A stretch of 64,000 nucleotides of DNA from the NCBI GenBank assembly GCA_003609755.1, contig AP017991.1, forward strand, positions 3,893,001-3,957,000, read 5' to 3'. A model generated the notes under the pieces. It worked only from the letters and a program-made list of their open reading frames with translations, was not told where the DNA came from and did no database searches. This DNA comes from Planktothrix agardhii NIES-204 (GTDB lineage Bacteria > Cyanobacteriota > Cyanobacteriia > Cyanobacteriales > Microcoleaceae). Below are positions 51,747-60,101 of the stretch, piece by piece (within the stretch, counting starts at the first letter, position 1; every line of letters starts with the position of its first letter). Made by a program: the position numbers and the translations under genes.

Positions 51747-52670
51747 TTGACTATTTGTACAATACCACAGTCACCCCAGTTAATTGTCATCTGTGGTGCG
51801 ACGGCTACGGGGAAATCGGGTTTGGCAATCCAGTTAGCGGAGCGTTTGGGGTCTGTGGTTTTGAGTGCGGACTCTCGTTTGGTCTATCGAGGGTTTGATA
51901 TTGGGACGGCGAAACCAACACTTGAAGAACGTCGGGGGATTCCCCATTATTTGATTGATATTTGTGAACCAACCCAGACTTTAACTGTAGCAGATTATCA
52001 GGATCAAGCGCAGGAATTGATTATGAATTCTGATGTTTCTGATCCTATATTATTAGTTGGTGGCACGGGTTTATATATTAAATCTATTGTGCGGGGGATG
52101 AAAATTCCGCGAGTTGCTCCTAATTCAGAATTGCGATCGCAACTTGAAGGTTTAGGTCAAGTGCAATGTTATCAAATGTTAAAACAAATTGATCCGATGG
52201 CAGCGCAGAAAATTCATGCTAATGATCAGGTTAGAACTTTACGAGCTTTAGAAGTTTATTATATTACAGGTCGTCCGATTTCTGAACAACAAGGAGAAAA
52301 TCCTCCGAATTATCCAATTTTACAAATCGGTTTAAATTGTGAACCAGAAGCATTAATTCATCGGATTCAAAAACGGACTGAAGACATGATCGAACGAGGA
52401 TTTGTGCAGGAAGTAGAAAATTTATGTCAAAAATATGGAACTAAGTTATCGTTATTAGAAACTTTAGGATATCAGGAAATAAAACAATATTTAGCTGGGG
52501 ATATTTCTTTAAAAACAGCCAAGGAATTAATCTTATTACATACCCGACAATTTGCCAAACGACAAAGAACTTGGTTTCGGGCTGTTTCTGAAATTCAATG
52601 GTTTGATGCCGATAGTTCTAATTTATTAGATCAGGTTTGGCAAGCTATAGCAATCCTAAATAGGTTGTAA
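51747..52670 (+). CDS. miaA: tRNA dimethylallyltransferase
   Basis: 307 residues from a TTG start. P-loop GATATGKS (17-24), then SADSRLVYRGFDIGTAKP, the substrate-binding Asp/Ser motif, GTGLYIKSIVRG and TRQFAKRQRTWFR, the tRNA-binding Arg/Lys block. It adds dimethylallyl to A37 of tRNAs reading UNN codons. MiaB acts next but is not here. RBS AAGGAGAAGGAAAG is 3-10 bases upstream. Monocistronic, divergent from gyrB. Confidence 0.95.
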   Translation: MTICTIPQSPQLIVICGATATGKSGLAIQLAERLGSVVLSADSRLVYRGFDIGTAKPTLEERRGIPHYLIDICEPTQTLTVADYQDQAQELIMNSDVSDPILLVGGTGLYIKSIVRGMKIPRVAPNSELRSQLEGLGQVQCYQMLKQIDPMAAQKIHANDQVRTLRALEVYYITGRPISEQQGENPPNYPILQIGLNCEPEALIHRIQKRTEDMIERGFVQEVENLCQKYGTKLSLLETLGYQEIKQYLAGDISLKTAKELILLHTRQFAKRQRTWFRAVSEIQWFDADSSNLLDQVWQAIAILNRL

Positions 52671-52863
52671 TATTGCCTCCTTGCTGTGCCTAGATTTCAG
52701 GCTCATTTATCCCTACAAATCAAAATTAACTCATAATTCATAAACTGAGTTTCTAACTATTATTAAATTTAGAAACCTGGTTAATTATAAAATTGATTAA
52801 AAACTTGACAATCATCAAAATATCAATTAAAATATTAATATATAGCTTAACTTCTCAAGAACA

Positions 52864-53571
52864 ATGGCAACCTCAATCGCCAGTTTTAAAATAACCTGGG
52901 AACCCCTTCCCGATGATTTTATTTTACCGGATGACCCTGTGGATAATATTAATCAACCTGCTTTAGCTGCCGCTTTAACAGATAGTTTACAAAATGCGGG
53001 AAAACTCCCTCCTAATAGTTTAACCCCAACAAATTATGGAATTTGTGCCACCGTCAATGACAAAATAGTAATTAAAGCACCAGATTGGGCATTTATTCCA
53101 GAAATTCGAGTTCCCAGAACCGATATTCAACGCAGTTATACCCCGCAATTACAAGGAGATATTCCGCTTTTAGTTGTAGAATTTATGTCTGATACTGAAG
53201 GAGGAGAATATTCAATCAAATCAACCTATCCTCCGGGGAAATGGTTTTTCTATCAAACGATTTTAAGAGTCAAGTATTATGTTATTTTTGAACCCCAGCA
53301 GGGCATTTTAGAAGTCTACTGTTTAAATGAAAAGGGAGAATATCAGTTACAAACCGCTAATCCTGATAACCGTTATTTTATCCCCGAAATCAACTTATAT
53401 TTAGGGGTTTGGCAGGGAAACCGGGAAAACAGAACCGGATATTGGTTGCGGTGGTGGGATGAAAGCGAAAACCTATTATTATGGGGATTTGAATTAGCAG
53501 AAATTCAACATCAACGGGCGGAAAAATTAGCTGCACAATTACGAGCAGCAGGTATTGAACCGGAAGTTTAA
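52864..53571 (+). CDS. Uma2-family (DUF820) endonuclease-like protein
   Basis: 235 residues. The core is VKAPDWAFIPEIR-like (IKAPDWAFI), IPLLVVEFMSDTEGGEYS and KYYVIFEPQQG. It has a longer N-terminus than the other two copies (FKITWEPLPDDFILPDDPVDNINQPALAA), which places it in the second Uma2 subgroup common in cyanobacteria. C-terminal coiled coil EIQHQRAEKLAAQLRAAG. Function unknown. Confidence 0.85.
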   Translation: MATSIASFKITWEPLPDDFILPDDPVDNINQPALAAALTDSLQNAGKLPPNSLTPTNYGICATVNDKIVIKAPDWAFIPEIRVPRTDIQRSYTPQLQGDIPLLVVEFMSDTEGGEYSIKSTYPPGKWFFYQTILRVKYYVIFEPQQGILEVYCLNEKGEYQLQTANPDNRYFIPEINLYLGVWQGNRENRTGYWLRWWDESENLLLWGFELAEIQHQRAEKLAAQLRAAGIEPEV

Positions 53572-53603
53572 TTTAACCGAATTGCTTGGAGGAAATTGAT
53601 CGG

Positions 53604-54554
53604 ATGTCTGAATATTATCCCAGAAATATGATCGGTTATGGTCGCCACACCCCCGATCCGAAATGGCCGAATCAAGCCCGAATTGCGGTACAATTTGTAA
53701 TTAATTATGAAGAAGGTGGCGAGAATTGTATTCTACATGGAGATCAAACTTCTGAAGCATTTTTATCAGAAATTATTGGGGCTGAACCATTTCACGGACT
53801 ACGCCATTTAAACATGGAATCAATTTATGAATATGGCAGCAGATCGGGTTTTTGGCGGCTCCATCGGCTGTTTACACAACGTCATATCCCCGTGACCGTT
53901 TATGGGGTTGCCATGGCTTTAGAACGCAACCCAGAAGCCGTTGCAGCTATGTTAGAAGCGGATTGGGAAATCGCTAGTCACGGTTATCGCTGGATTGATT
54001 ATAAATATTTTAATCAAGAAATGGAGCGAGAACATTTAGAAAAAGCGATCGCTATTCATACAAAAATTACCGGAAATCACCCCTTCGGTTGGTATACGGG
54101 ACGTACCAGTCCCCACACCCGCAAATTAGTCGTAGAAGCAGGAGGATTTTTGTATGATTCTGATAGTTATGCTGATGATTTACCCTATTGGATTTATGAT
54201 TATGGTAAACCCCATTTAGTGATTCCCTACACCCTTGATAATAATGATATGCGATTTGCAACAAATCAAGGTTTTAACTGTGGGGAACAGTTTTTCACCT
54301 ATTTAAAAGATGCTTTTGATATGTTATATACTGAAGGAGAAACCGCACCGAAAATGATGAGTATTGGGTTACATTGTCGTTTAGTGGGTAGACCCGGACG
54401 GGCGGCTGCACTCGCTCGCTTTTTAGATTATATTCAAAATTATGATCGGGTTTGGATCTGTCGTCGGGTTGATATTGCTAACCATTGGTATGAGTATAAT
54501 AGACCTATTATTATTAATCGGTCGTTGATAATTAATAATCCGACGAATTCTTAA
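53604..54554 (+). CDS. puuE: PuuE-type allantoinase / polysaccharide deacetylase
   Basis: 316 residues from ATG 53604, with GGAGG 12 bases upstream. RNMIGYGRHTPDPKWPNQARIAVQF and NYEEGGENCILHGD open it. EYGSRSGFWRLHRLF, WEIASHGYRWIDY (the metal-binding H-x-x-x-D/E region) and GWYTGRTSPHTRKLVVE are the PuuE blocks of carbohydrate esterase family 4. PuuE is an unusual, metal-independent allantoinase in some bacteria (family knowledge). Other purine-degradation genes are absent here, so a role on allantoin is probable but not proven. TTG at 53586 is in frame but unlikely. Confidence 0.8.
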   Translation: MSEYYPRNMIGYGRHTPDPKWPNQARIAVQFVINYEEGGENCILHGDQTSEAFLSEIIGAEPFHGLRHLNMESIYEYGSRSGFWRLHRLFTQRHIPVTVYGVAMALERNPEAVAAMLEADWEIASHGYRWIDYKYFNQEMEREHLEKAIAIHTKITGNHPFGWYTGRTSPHTRKLVVEAGGFLYDSDSYADDLPYWIYDYGKPHLVIPYTLDNNDMRFATNQGFNCGEQFFTYLKDAFDMLYTEGETAPKMMSIGLHCRLVGRPGRAAALARFLDYIQNYDRVWICRRVDIANHWYEYNRPIIINRSLIINNPTNS

Positions 54555-54561
54555 CATTGGA

Positions 54562-54720
54562 TTAATCAAAGTAATCGAAAGCGGAATTCTCCAAAGGATG
54601 AATCACAAATTCCGTATGCGATCGCTCAACTTCCCGATAACTCACATAATGATAGGTACGCTCCGTGATCCATTCACCCACACAATGATCAAAAAATTCC
54701 TGGAATTGTCCAATCGACAT
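54562..54720 (-). CDS. Short CpeS/CpcS-like ORF, probably truncated bilin lyase
   Basis: 52 codons with a good ribosome-binding site (AGAGGAGT). MSIGQFQEFFDHCVGEWITE and RTYHYVSYREVERSHTEFVI match the N-terminal strand-helix of CpeS/CpcS phycobiliprotein lyases, which are about 170-200 residues. The reading stops at FDYFD, and the DNA beyond is the end of puuE, so the remaining two-thirds are missing. It is either a decayed lyase or a small remnant still expressed. Confidence 0.55.
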   Translation of the reverse strand: MSIGQFQEFFDHCVGEWITERTYHYVSYREVERSHTEFVIHPLENSAFDYFD

Positions 54721-54829
54721 AATTAATATCACTCCTCTTAAATCATCTTTGCAACAGTTTTTAACATTTTTTAGTAAAAATCCCTAATAATTCTAAAATT
54801 TAATAAATTATCCTGCTTGATGAACTCCT

Positions 54830-55440
54830 GTGATTGACCCGGAATGTTTAGCCTATAGTGTTGGCCATGCAGGGGAAGGTGTATGTCTGTTGGTGAGAAT
54901 TGGATCTCATCGCATTCTACTCGATTGTGGTATTCAGGACATTTCACCCCTATTAACATCCTCAGATCAACCTCCAGCCGACTTAGTTCTATGTTCCCAT
55001 GCCCATGCGGATCATGCTCAAGGTTTACTCGCCTTCCATCAGGCTTTTCCTGAAATTCCCATTTATGGGAGTCAAGTCACAACCCAACTATTAGCCCTCA
55101 ACTGGCCAGACTGGGAACCCGATCCCAATATACCCCTGTGTCAGCCCTTACCCTGGGATTCTCCCATCCAACTCCAACCCGGACTCAGTGTTACCTTGTT
55201 TCCGGCGGGTCATTTACCCGGGGCGTCAGTAATTTTGATCAATTATGTAACACCCGAACGCAACTACGGGAATTCTTGAGTCAAGGAAGCGATCGCCCCA
55301 TTCCCAGGGATCTTGATTGTTGTGGAAACTGCCAATACTATCGCGGACAACGCTGTTGGAATCAATCATCCGCCCTCTACGGCTTCAAAGTAACTTCCGA
55401 TGGTTACTGCCCAATGTTTGAATCCATCGAAAGGATTTAA
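54830..55440 (+). pseudogene. MBL-fold metallohydrolase with internal deletion
   Basis: A GTG-started first part of 149 codons holds the metallo-beta-lactamase motif LCSHAHADHAQG and GHLPGASVILINY, then shifts and stops. The +1 frame continues NTRTQLREFLSQGSDRPIP and DLDCCGNCQYYRGQRCWNQS with a Cys-rich end, the usual C-terminus of a longer (~550 residue) MBL/RNase-J-like cyanobacterial protein. The middle, about 1 kb, is missing at about 55245-55265. The active-site metal ligands beyond the first motifs are lost. Confidence 0.68.
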
Positions 55441-55486
55441 TCGGTTAAATTAAGTTTAAAATAGATTAAGTTCTTAAATATTTCCC

Positions 55487-56023
55487 ATGAAAAAATCAGT
55501 CTTGTCTATCGGTCAAATTCCCGGTTTTTCTATATTGTTAACAGCGATTATATTTGTTAGCAGTCTATTAGGATTAGTGCCTTCAGCTTTGGCTGCTCAT
55601 ACTTCTGTATCTCCAATCATAGCTAGTCTATTTTCGTTTTCAGGAAATCGACCCACAAACCTCGGCATTAAACAAGGAAAATTTGCCCCCTGTCCAACCT
55701 CTCCCAATTGTGTTTCCAGTCAAAGCCTAGATGCCCAACATCAAATTGAACCTTTCACCTATAAAGATACACCTAAAAAAGCCTTTGAAAATCTTAAAAT
55801 CATTATTGCAAATACTCAAAATGCCGAAATTATTACAGCCGAAGCCAATTATATTTACGCCGAATTTACTTCAGATTTAATGGGATTTGTGGATGATGTA
55901 GAATTTTATTTGGATGAAAAAAATAGTTTAATTCAAGTACGTTCTGCCTCTCGTTTAGGAGAATCCGATCTAGGAGTAAATCGGAAACGGATTGAAACCA
56001 TTCGAGCAAAATGGAATCTTTAA
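55487..56023 (+). CDS. DUF1499 protein with signal peptide
   Basis: 178 residues. A signal sequence (IPGFSILLTAIIFVSSLLGLVPSALAA, cleavage after ALAA) leads into LGIKQGKFAPCPTSPNCVSSQ, the DUF1499 hallmark with two Cys residues, then YIYAEFTSDLMGFVDDVEFYLDE and VRSASRLGESDLGVNRKRIE. It is a secreted or thylakoid-lumen protein of unknown function, conserved in cyanobacteria and plants. A hairpin follows the stop. Confidence 0.85.
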   Translation: MKKSVLSIGQIPGFSILLTAIIFVSSLLGLVPSALAAHTSVSPIIASLFSFSGNRPTNLGIKQGKFAPCPTSPNCVSSQSLDAQHQIEPFTYKDTPKKAFENLKIIIANTQNAEIITAEANYIYAEFTSDLMGFVDDVEFYLDEKNSLIQVRSASRLGESDLGVNRKRIETIRAKWNL

Positions 56024-56032
56024 CACATTGCG

Positions 56033-56076
56033 TTAGCGAGTGCCTTGCGTGATTCTGCGCTTCAGGCACTCGCTAA
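56033..56076 (+). terminator. Hairpin after the DUF1499 gene
   Basis: TTAGCGAGTGCCT pairs with AGGCACTCGCTAA across an 18-base loop. No T-run follows, so it may be a 3'-stabiliser or repeat rather than a classical terminator. Confidence 0.6.
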
Positions 56077-56133
56077 TCTTAGCATCTTGTTTCCTATTCT
56101 AGCAGAATGTGGGTTGAAATCAATTTCAATAAT

Positions 56134-56164
56134 AAAATCTCCCACAAAACTTGTAGGAGATTTT
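56134..56164 (-). terminator. psbD terminator
   Basis: AAAATCTCCxAC pairs with GTxGGAGATTTT around AAAACTT, 51 bases downstream of the psbD stop in minus-strand sense, with a T-run. Confidence 0.82.
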
Positions 56165-56214
56165 AAAATTAATCAGATGTTTTTAAGAATGTCCTGAATA
56201 ATTAGAATCTCTAA

Positions 56215-57279
56215 TTACAGAGCATTACCACGAGGTAGAACTTCTTCAGGGAAAATAAAGTTTTCGTGGGGTTGATCCGCAGGAGCCATCCAAGCCCGCA
56301 GACCTTCATTTAACAGAATGTTCTTAGTATAGAACGTTTCAAATTCAGGATCTTCGGCCGCCCGTAACTCTTGGGAAACAAAATCATAAGCCCGTAGGTT
56401 CAGAGCTAAACCAACAATGCCGATAGAACTCATCCACAGACCCGTGACCGGCACGAATAACATGAAAAAGTGTAACCAACGTTTGTTAGAAAAAGCAATC
56501 CCGAAAATTTGTGACCAAAAACGGTTGGCGGTCACCATCGAATAGGTTTCTTCAGCTTGAGTCGGTTCAAAAGCCCGGAAAGTATTGGCTGTATCTCCAT
56601 CTTCAAACAGAGTATTTTCCACCGTCGCTCCGTGAATAGCGCACAATAGCGCACCACCCAAAATTCCCGCCACTCCCATCATGTGGAAGGGGTTCAGCGT
56701 CCAGTTATGGAAGCCTTGTAGGAACAGAATAAACCGGAAGATTCCGGCTACCCCAAAGCTAGGGCCAAAAAACCAACTAGACTGACCCAAGGGGTACATC
56801 AGAAATACACTGACAAATACCGCAATTGGGCCAGTAAAGGCGATCGCATTATAGGGACGAATGCCGACTAAACGAGCAATTTCCAACTGACGCAGACAAA
56901 AGCCGATCAGCGCGAAAGCACCGTGCAGAGCCACAAAAGCCCATAAACCGCCCAGTTGACACCAACGGGTGAAGTCCCACTGAGCTTCCGGCCCCCAGAG
57001 GAACAGTAAGGAATGTCCTAAACTGTTAGCGGGACTACTGACGGCGGCTGTTATAAAGTTGCAGCCTTCTAAATAAGAGCTTGCTAAACCGTGGGTGTAC
57101 CAGGAAGTTACAAAGGTTGTTCCGGTTAACCAGCCACCGAGGGCTAGATAAGCGCAGGGGAACAATAGAACTCCTGACCAACCCACGAAGACAAAGCGAT
57201 CGCGTTTGAGCCAGTCGTCGAGGACGTCAAAGACGCCTCTTTCAACCTGCGGCCTTTCGACTGCAATAGTCATGGACAA
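56215..57279 (-). CDS. psbD: Photosystem II D2 protein (stand-alone copy)
   Basis: 354 residues with [11 protein letters not shown] as N-terminus; the usual Met may be at 57273 (MTIAVERP). Five helices and the cofactor sites are all present: [56 protein letters not shown] (chlorophyll and quinone/iron His), [18 protein letters not shown]. It binds QA and the active-branch chlorophylls with D1 in PSII. The gene is not followed by psbC; the region after the terminator belongs to the DUF1499 gene on the other strand. This is a psbD2-like extra copy, of the type induced by high light in other cyanobacteria (family knowledge). Confidence 0.96.
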   Translation of the reverse strand: MSMTIAVERPQVERGVFDVLDDWLKRDRFVFVGWSGVLLFPCAYLALGGWLTGTTFVTSWYTHGLASSYLEGCNFITAAVSSPANSLGHSLLFLWGPEAQWDFTRWCQLGGLWAFVALHGAFALIGFCLRQLEIARLVGIRPYNAIAFTGPIAVFVSVFLMYPLGQSSWFFGPSFGVAGIFRFILFLQGFHNWTLNPFHMMGVAGILGGALLCAIHGATVENTLFEDGDTANTFRAFEPTQAEETYSMVTANRFWSQIFGIAFSNKRWLHFFMLFVPVTGLWMSSIGIVGLALNLRAYDFVSQELRAAEDPEFETFYTKNILLNEGLRAWMAPADQPHENFIFPEEVLPRGNAL

Positions 57280-57475
57280 AATCTCCGAATATATAATGAC
57301 AAGTTGTAAAGGGATTAGGACTCATGTTAAGCGTCTCTCATCTGCTATAGCAGAATCTGAGAATTTTATGAGTACCGTTAATGTTTCTTTACGTCTGTTC
57401 AAATTATAGAGGTAAATCTTCAGTTGAGCAACTCCCCCGCCACGGAAATTTAAAAAAATTTGTCCAAAAACTAAA
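57280..57475. promoter_or_regulatory. psbD upstream region
   Basis: About 200 bases with the psbD leader (minus strand). ATATATAATGAC near 57289 could be part of a -10 region. No clear consensus -35. Confidence 0.35.
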
Positions 57476-57506
57476 AACCCCGTTTCCGCTCACCAGAAAC
57501 AGGGTT
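57476..57506 (-). terminator. gatC terminator
   Basis: On the minus strand AACCCTGTTTC-TGGTGAGCG-GAAACGGGGTT is followed by TTTAG and T-rich sequence. It lies 160 bases after gatC, beyond the STRR repeat. Confidence 0.7.
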
Positions 57507-57525
57507 GTTATTTTTGATATAGCGG

Positions 57526-57563
57526 GTAATGGGTAATGGGTAATGGGTAATGGGTAATGGGTG
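57526..57563. repeat. GGGTAAT heptanucleotide tandem repeat
   Basis: Five tandem GGGTAAT units in the gatC 3' region. Same repeat type as at 59934 and, in a short form, at about 35330. Confidence 0.85.
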
Positions 57564-57666
57564 GAAAAAGACTTATAAGTACCTAAACAAAATTAATTAC
57601 ACATTCTCTACCCAGATCCGGCGTTCCCTGTTCCCTACTATAACTTCAGGCAGTTTGGGCTGATGG

Positions 57667-57960
57667 TTAATTTTCCGACATAATTTTGGGGACTTTGAAA
57701 TAGTCTCCTTCTTGTTCCGGGGCGTTGGCTAGAATATCATCTCTTTGGGGATAGGATTCTAACTGATCAGGTCGAGTAATATTACTCAACTCAATTGCCC
57801 GGGTCATCGGAGCCACCTGGGATGTATCCAGTTCATTTAATTGCTCAAAATAATCTAAAATTTCACCCAGTTGAGTCGTAAATTGTTGTTCTTCTTCTGG
57901 AGTTAGCTCCAGTCGAGCCAAAAAAGCAACTTTAGAGACTTGTTCACGATCAATAGTCAT
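57667..57960 (-). CDS. gatC: Glutamyl-tRNA(Gln) amidotransferase subunit C
   Basis: 97 residues. [22 protein letters not shown] and [22 protein letters not shown]-like TRPDQL and FKVPKIM are the family blocks. It stabilises GatAB, which makes Gln-tRNA(Gln) from Glu-tRNA(Gln), needed as cyanobacteria lack GlnRS. 53 bases separate it from ycf3 on the same strand, so they may be co-transcribed. gatA and gatB are elsewhere. Confidence 0.95.
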   Translation of the reverse strand: MTIDREQVSKVAFLARLELTPEEEQQFTTQLGEILDYFEQLNELDTSQVAPMTRAIELSNITRPDQLESYPQRDDILANAPEQEGDYFKVPKIMSEN

Positions 57961-58013
57961 ATTTAATCGGGCTTTAGGTAGGTTAGCAAAGAAAAAATTA
58001 AAAGCAAAATCAA

Positions 58014-58535
58014 TTAGAAATAGATATCAATTTTGCTTCTTCCGGTAACTTTTAACCAGTTCTGGGCTTCAATATAGTTATTCGGGGCTAAACGAATTGC
58101 CCTAACCCAATATTCTGCGGCCTGCCGAAATTCTTGTTCTGCGGTGTCTTCATCTCCCGCTTCCTTAGCCTTTTCCCCCTGATAATGGTAAATCACCGCA
58201 ATATTATTCAAAGCCTGGGGCATTCGGGGATTTAGCTCAATCGCTTGTTGGTAATATTTTAATGCTTCCTCATGTTCTCCATTGCTGGCACGAATTAAGC
58301 CCATATTATAAAGAATAAAACTGCGATCATAGGGATCTTCCTCTAAGGTTAAGGCTTCTTGGTAATTTTCTAAAGCCTCTGCATATTCTCCGTCCGCCTG
58401 GGCTGACATTCCATCCCGATAATAGGCAAATGCTTCCTTGGCTTTTTTATCAGTGGGCAGCATCTTCAGGATCATATCTGCCATAACCGTAAAGCTTTTA
58501 TCAATAAAGTTATCGTTACGTTGTGATCTGGGCAT
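58014..58535 (-). CDS. ycf3: Photosystem I assembly protein Ycf3
   Basis: 173 residues. [22 protein letters not shown] is the conserved N-terminus. Three TPRs follow: [56 protein letters not shown] and [14 protein letters not shown]-type. It is a chaperone for PSI assembly on the thylakoid, interacting with PsaA/PsaD (family knowledge). Full length. Confidence 0.95.
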   Translation of the reverse strand: MPRSQRNDNFIDKSFTVMADMILKMLPTDKKAKEAFAYYRDGMSAQADGEYAEALENYQEALTLEEDPYDRSFILYNMGLIRASNGEHEEALKYYQQAIELNPRMPQALNNIAVIYHYQGEKAKEAGDEDTAEQEFRQAAEYWVRAIRLAPNNYIEAQNWLKVTGRSKIDIYF

Positions 58536-58706
58536 AAAATTTTAATCTCTAAAGTTCAAGGCTGGAAACTCCATCATTTTAGGGAAGTTCCTGAACAGCC
58601 CATCGCCTAATCTTACCTTATTGACACCATCAGTCTATCTTCCAAGTCACCCAAGTCTATATCGAATCAGTAACGGTCAAGGGTAAGGGTCAACCGTTAA
58701 CCTAAA

Positions 58707-59531
58707 CTAATGCAAGGTTGCGTCAGCTTTGTTAAAAACGGGATAGGATTTGCGGATTTTGTGGGTAACGGGAGTTGCCAATACCATAATCTTCTCCATT
58801 AACCAGGGGGCAAAACGGTTGCACCAAACGGCCAAATGGCTTTGCCATCCCACTAAAATTTCCGAGGTATCCTTATCGAGTCCCGCCACTAATACCTTAG
58901 CGACCTGTTCGGGGGTCATGGGGACTACCCAACGGAATAATTGCAAGTTCCGGGTCATGTCCGTATCCGTTAAGGTGGGTAATAGGGCCATAACCCGAAT
59001 ATTATGGGCGGCTAATTCTTGGCGGAGGGCTTCTGTAAACCCCAAAATTGCGAATTTAGTCGCCGAATAGGTGGACATCGTAGGGGCAGCAATTTTGCCC
59101 ATCAAACTCGATACATTAATAATAGTCCCCGATTTGCGGGTGGCCATCCGTCGAGCGATAACATGGGTAATGGTATACAACCCGATTAAATTCAAGGAGA
59201 TTTCCTCCTGAACATCTGGGAGTTTGGATTCTAAAAACGGCTTTTGGTGGGCAACACCAGCACAATTAACCAGAATTTCAATTGGCCCGTGGGAACGCCA
59301 AGCCTGGGCGATCGCAATATGGACTTGAACAGATTGGGTTAAGTCCAGGGCTAAGGTGATCACCTCCACACCCATTGGTTTTATTTCTGTGGCCAATTCC
59401 GCTAACTTTTGACGATCGCGTGCCACTAGAATCAGACGTTTAACCCCATTTTTGGCAAATTCTACGGCAATTGCCCGGCCAATTCCACGAGAAGCCCCAG
59501 TAATTAGGGCTGTTTTTCCTTGAATTTTCAT
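58707..59531 (-). CDS. Short-chain dehydrogenase/reductase
   Basis: 274 residues, classical SDR. The TGASRGIGRAIA nucleotide site, NCAG, the catalytic Ser in INVSSLMGKIA, and YSATK (Tyr-x-x-x-Lys). The C-terminal extension (WCNRFAPWLMEKIMVLATP) suggests a membrane-associated member such as those acting on lipids or retinoids. Substrate unknown. RBS AGGAGG-like (CAGGAGGTTTTTGTA on the minus strand) is clear. Confidence 0.88.
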   Translation of the reverse strand: MKIQGKTALITGASRGIGRAIAVEFAKNGVKRLILVARDRQKLAELATEIKPMGVEVITLALDLTQSVQVHIAIAQAWRSHGPIEILVNCAGVAHQKPFLESKLPDVQEEISLNLIGLYTITHVIARRMATRKSGTIINVSSLMGKIAAPTMSTYSATKFAILGFTEALRQELAAHNIRVMALLPTLTDTDMTRNLQLFRWVVPMTPEQVAKVLVAGLDKDTSEILVGWQSHLAVWCNRFAPWLMEKIMVLATPVTHKIRKSYPVFNKADATLH

Positions 59532-60101
59532 TACAAAAACCTCCTGTTGAGGAGGAATTCGGTGCGGCGGGGCGGGGTTCTCCCACCCATTTGAGTCGGG
59601 ATTTTTTCATCCCAAGCGACCCTGACATCCTTTTAGGCGCACCGATATTCCTCTATGCAGCGTGTAAAAAATCTGGGAATGCTAGAAATTTGGTGTCATG
59701 ATTGTAGAGATTACTAATGGGTCATGATTAGACAACAGACCAGGCTATCTTCTTTCCTTAATTCCTGGTTAACAGAGCAAGATTGATTTCAAGCATGGCT
59801 CACCTGTCTCCTCAATACGAGCGTTCATGGAAAGACCCTCTATGCACAGATTAGCAAGTTAATCAACAAGTTGCAACATTTTTTAATAAGTTTTTCGTAA
59901 TATTTCTTAATAATAGGGAACAGGGAACAGGTAATGGGTTATGGGTAATCGGTTATGGGTTATGGGTTATGGGTTTTGGGTAATGGGTTATGGGTTTTGG
60001 GTAATAGTTGGCGTCCCCTGCTCCCTGTTCCCTATTCCTGATAAACTATTTCCATCAATCCAACGTCTATATTAAAAGCTGTCCTATTTTTGCGGTTGAC
60101 C
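59532..60101. other. 570-base intergenic region
   Basis: Contains two inverted patches (CCGGTGCGGCGG around 59562 and the minus-strand ORF there, not believable as a gene) and a long STRR array at 59934-60010. No RNA gene recognised. Confidence 0.45.
59934..60011. repeat. GGGTTAT/GGGTAAT heptanucleotide tandem repeat
   Basis: About eleven tandem heptamers of the form GGGTTAT, GGGTAAT or GGGTTTT, degenerate. STRR type. Confidence 0.85.
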
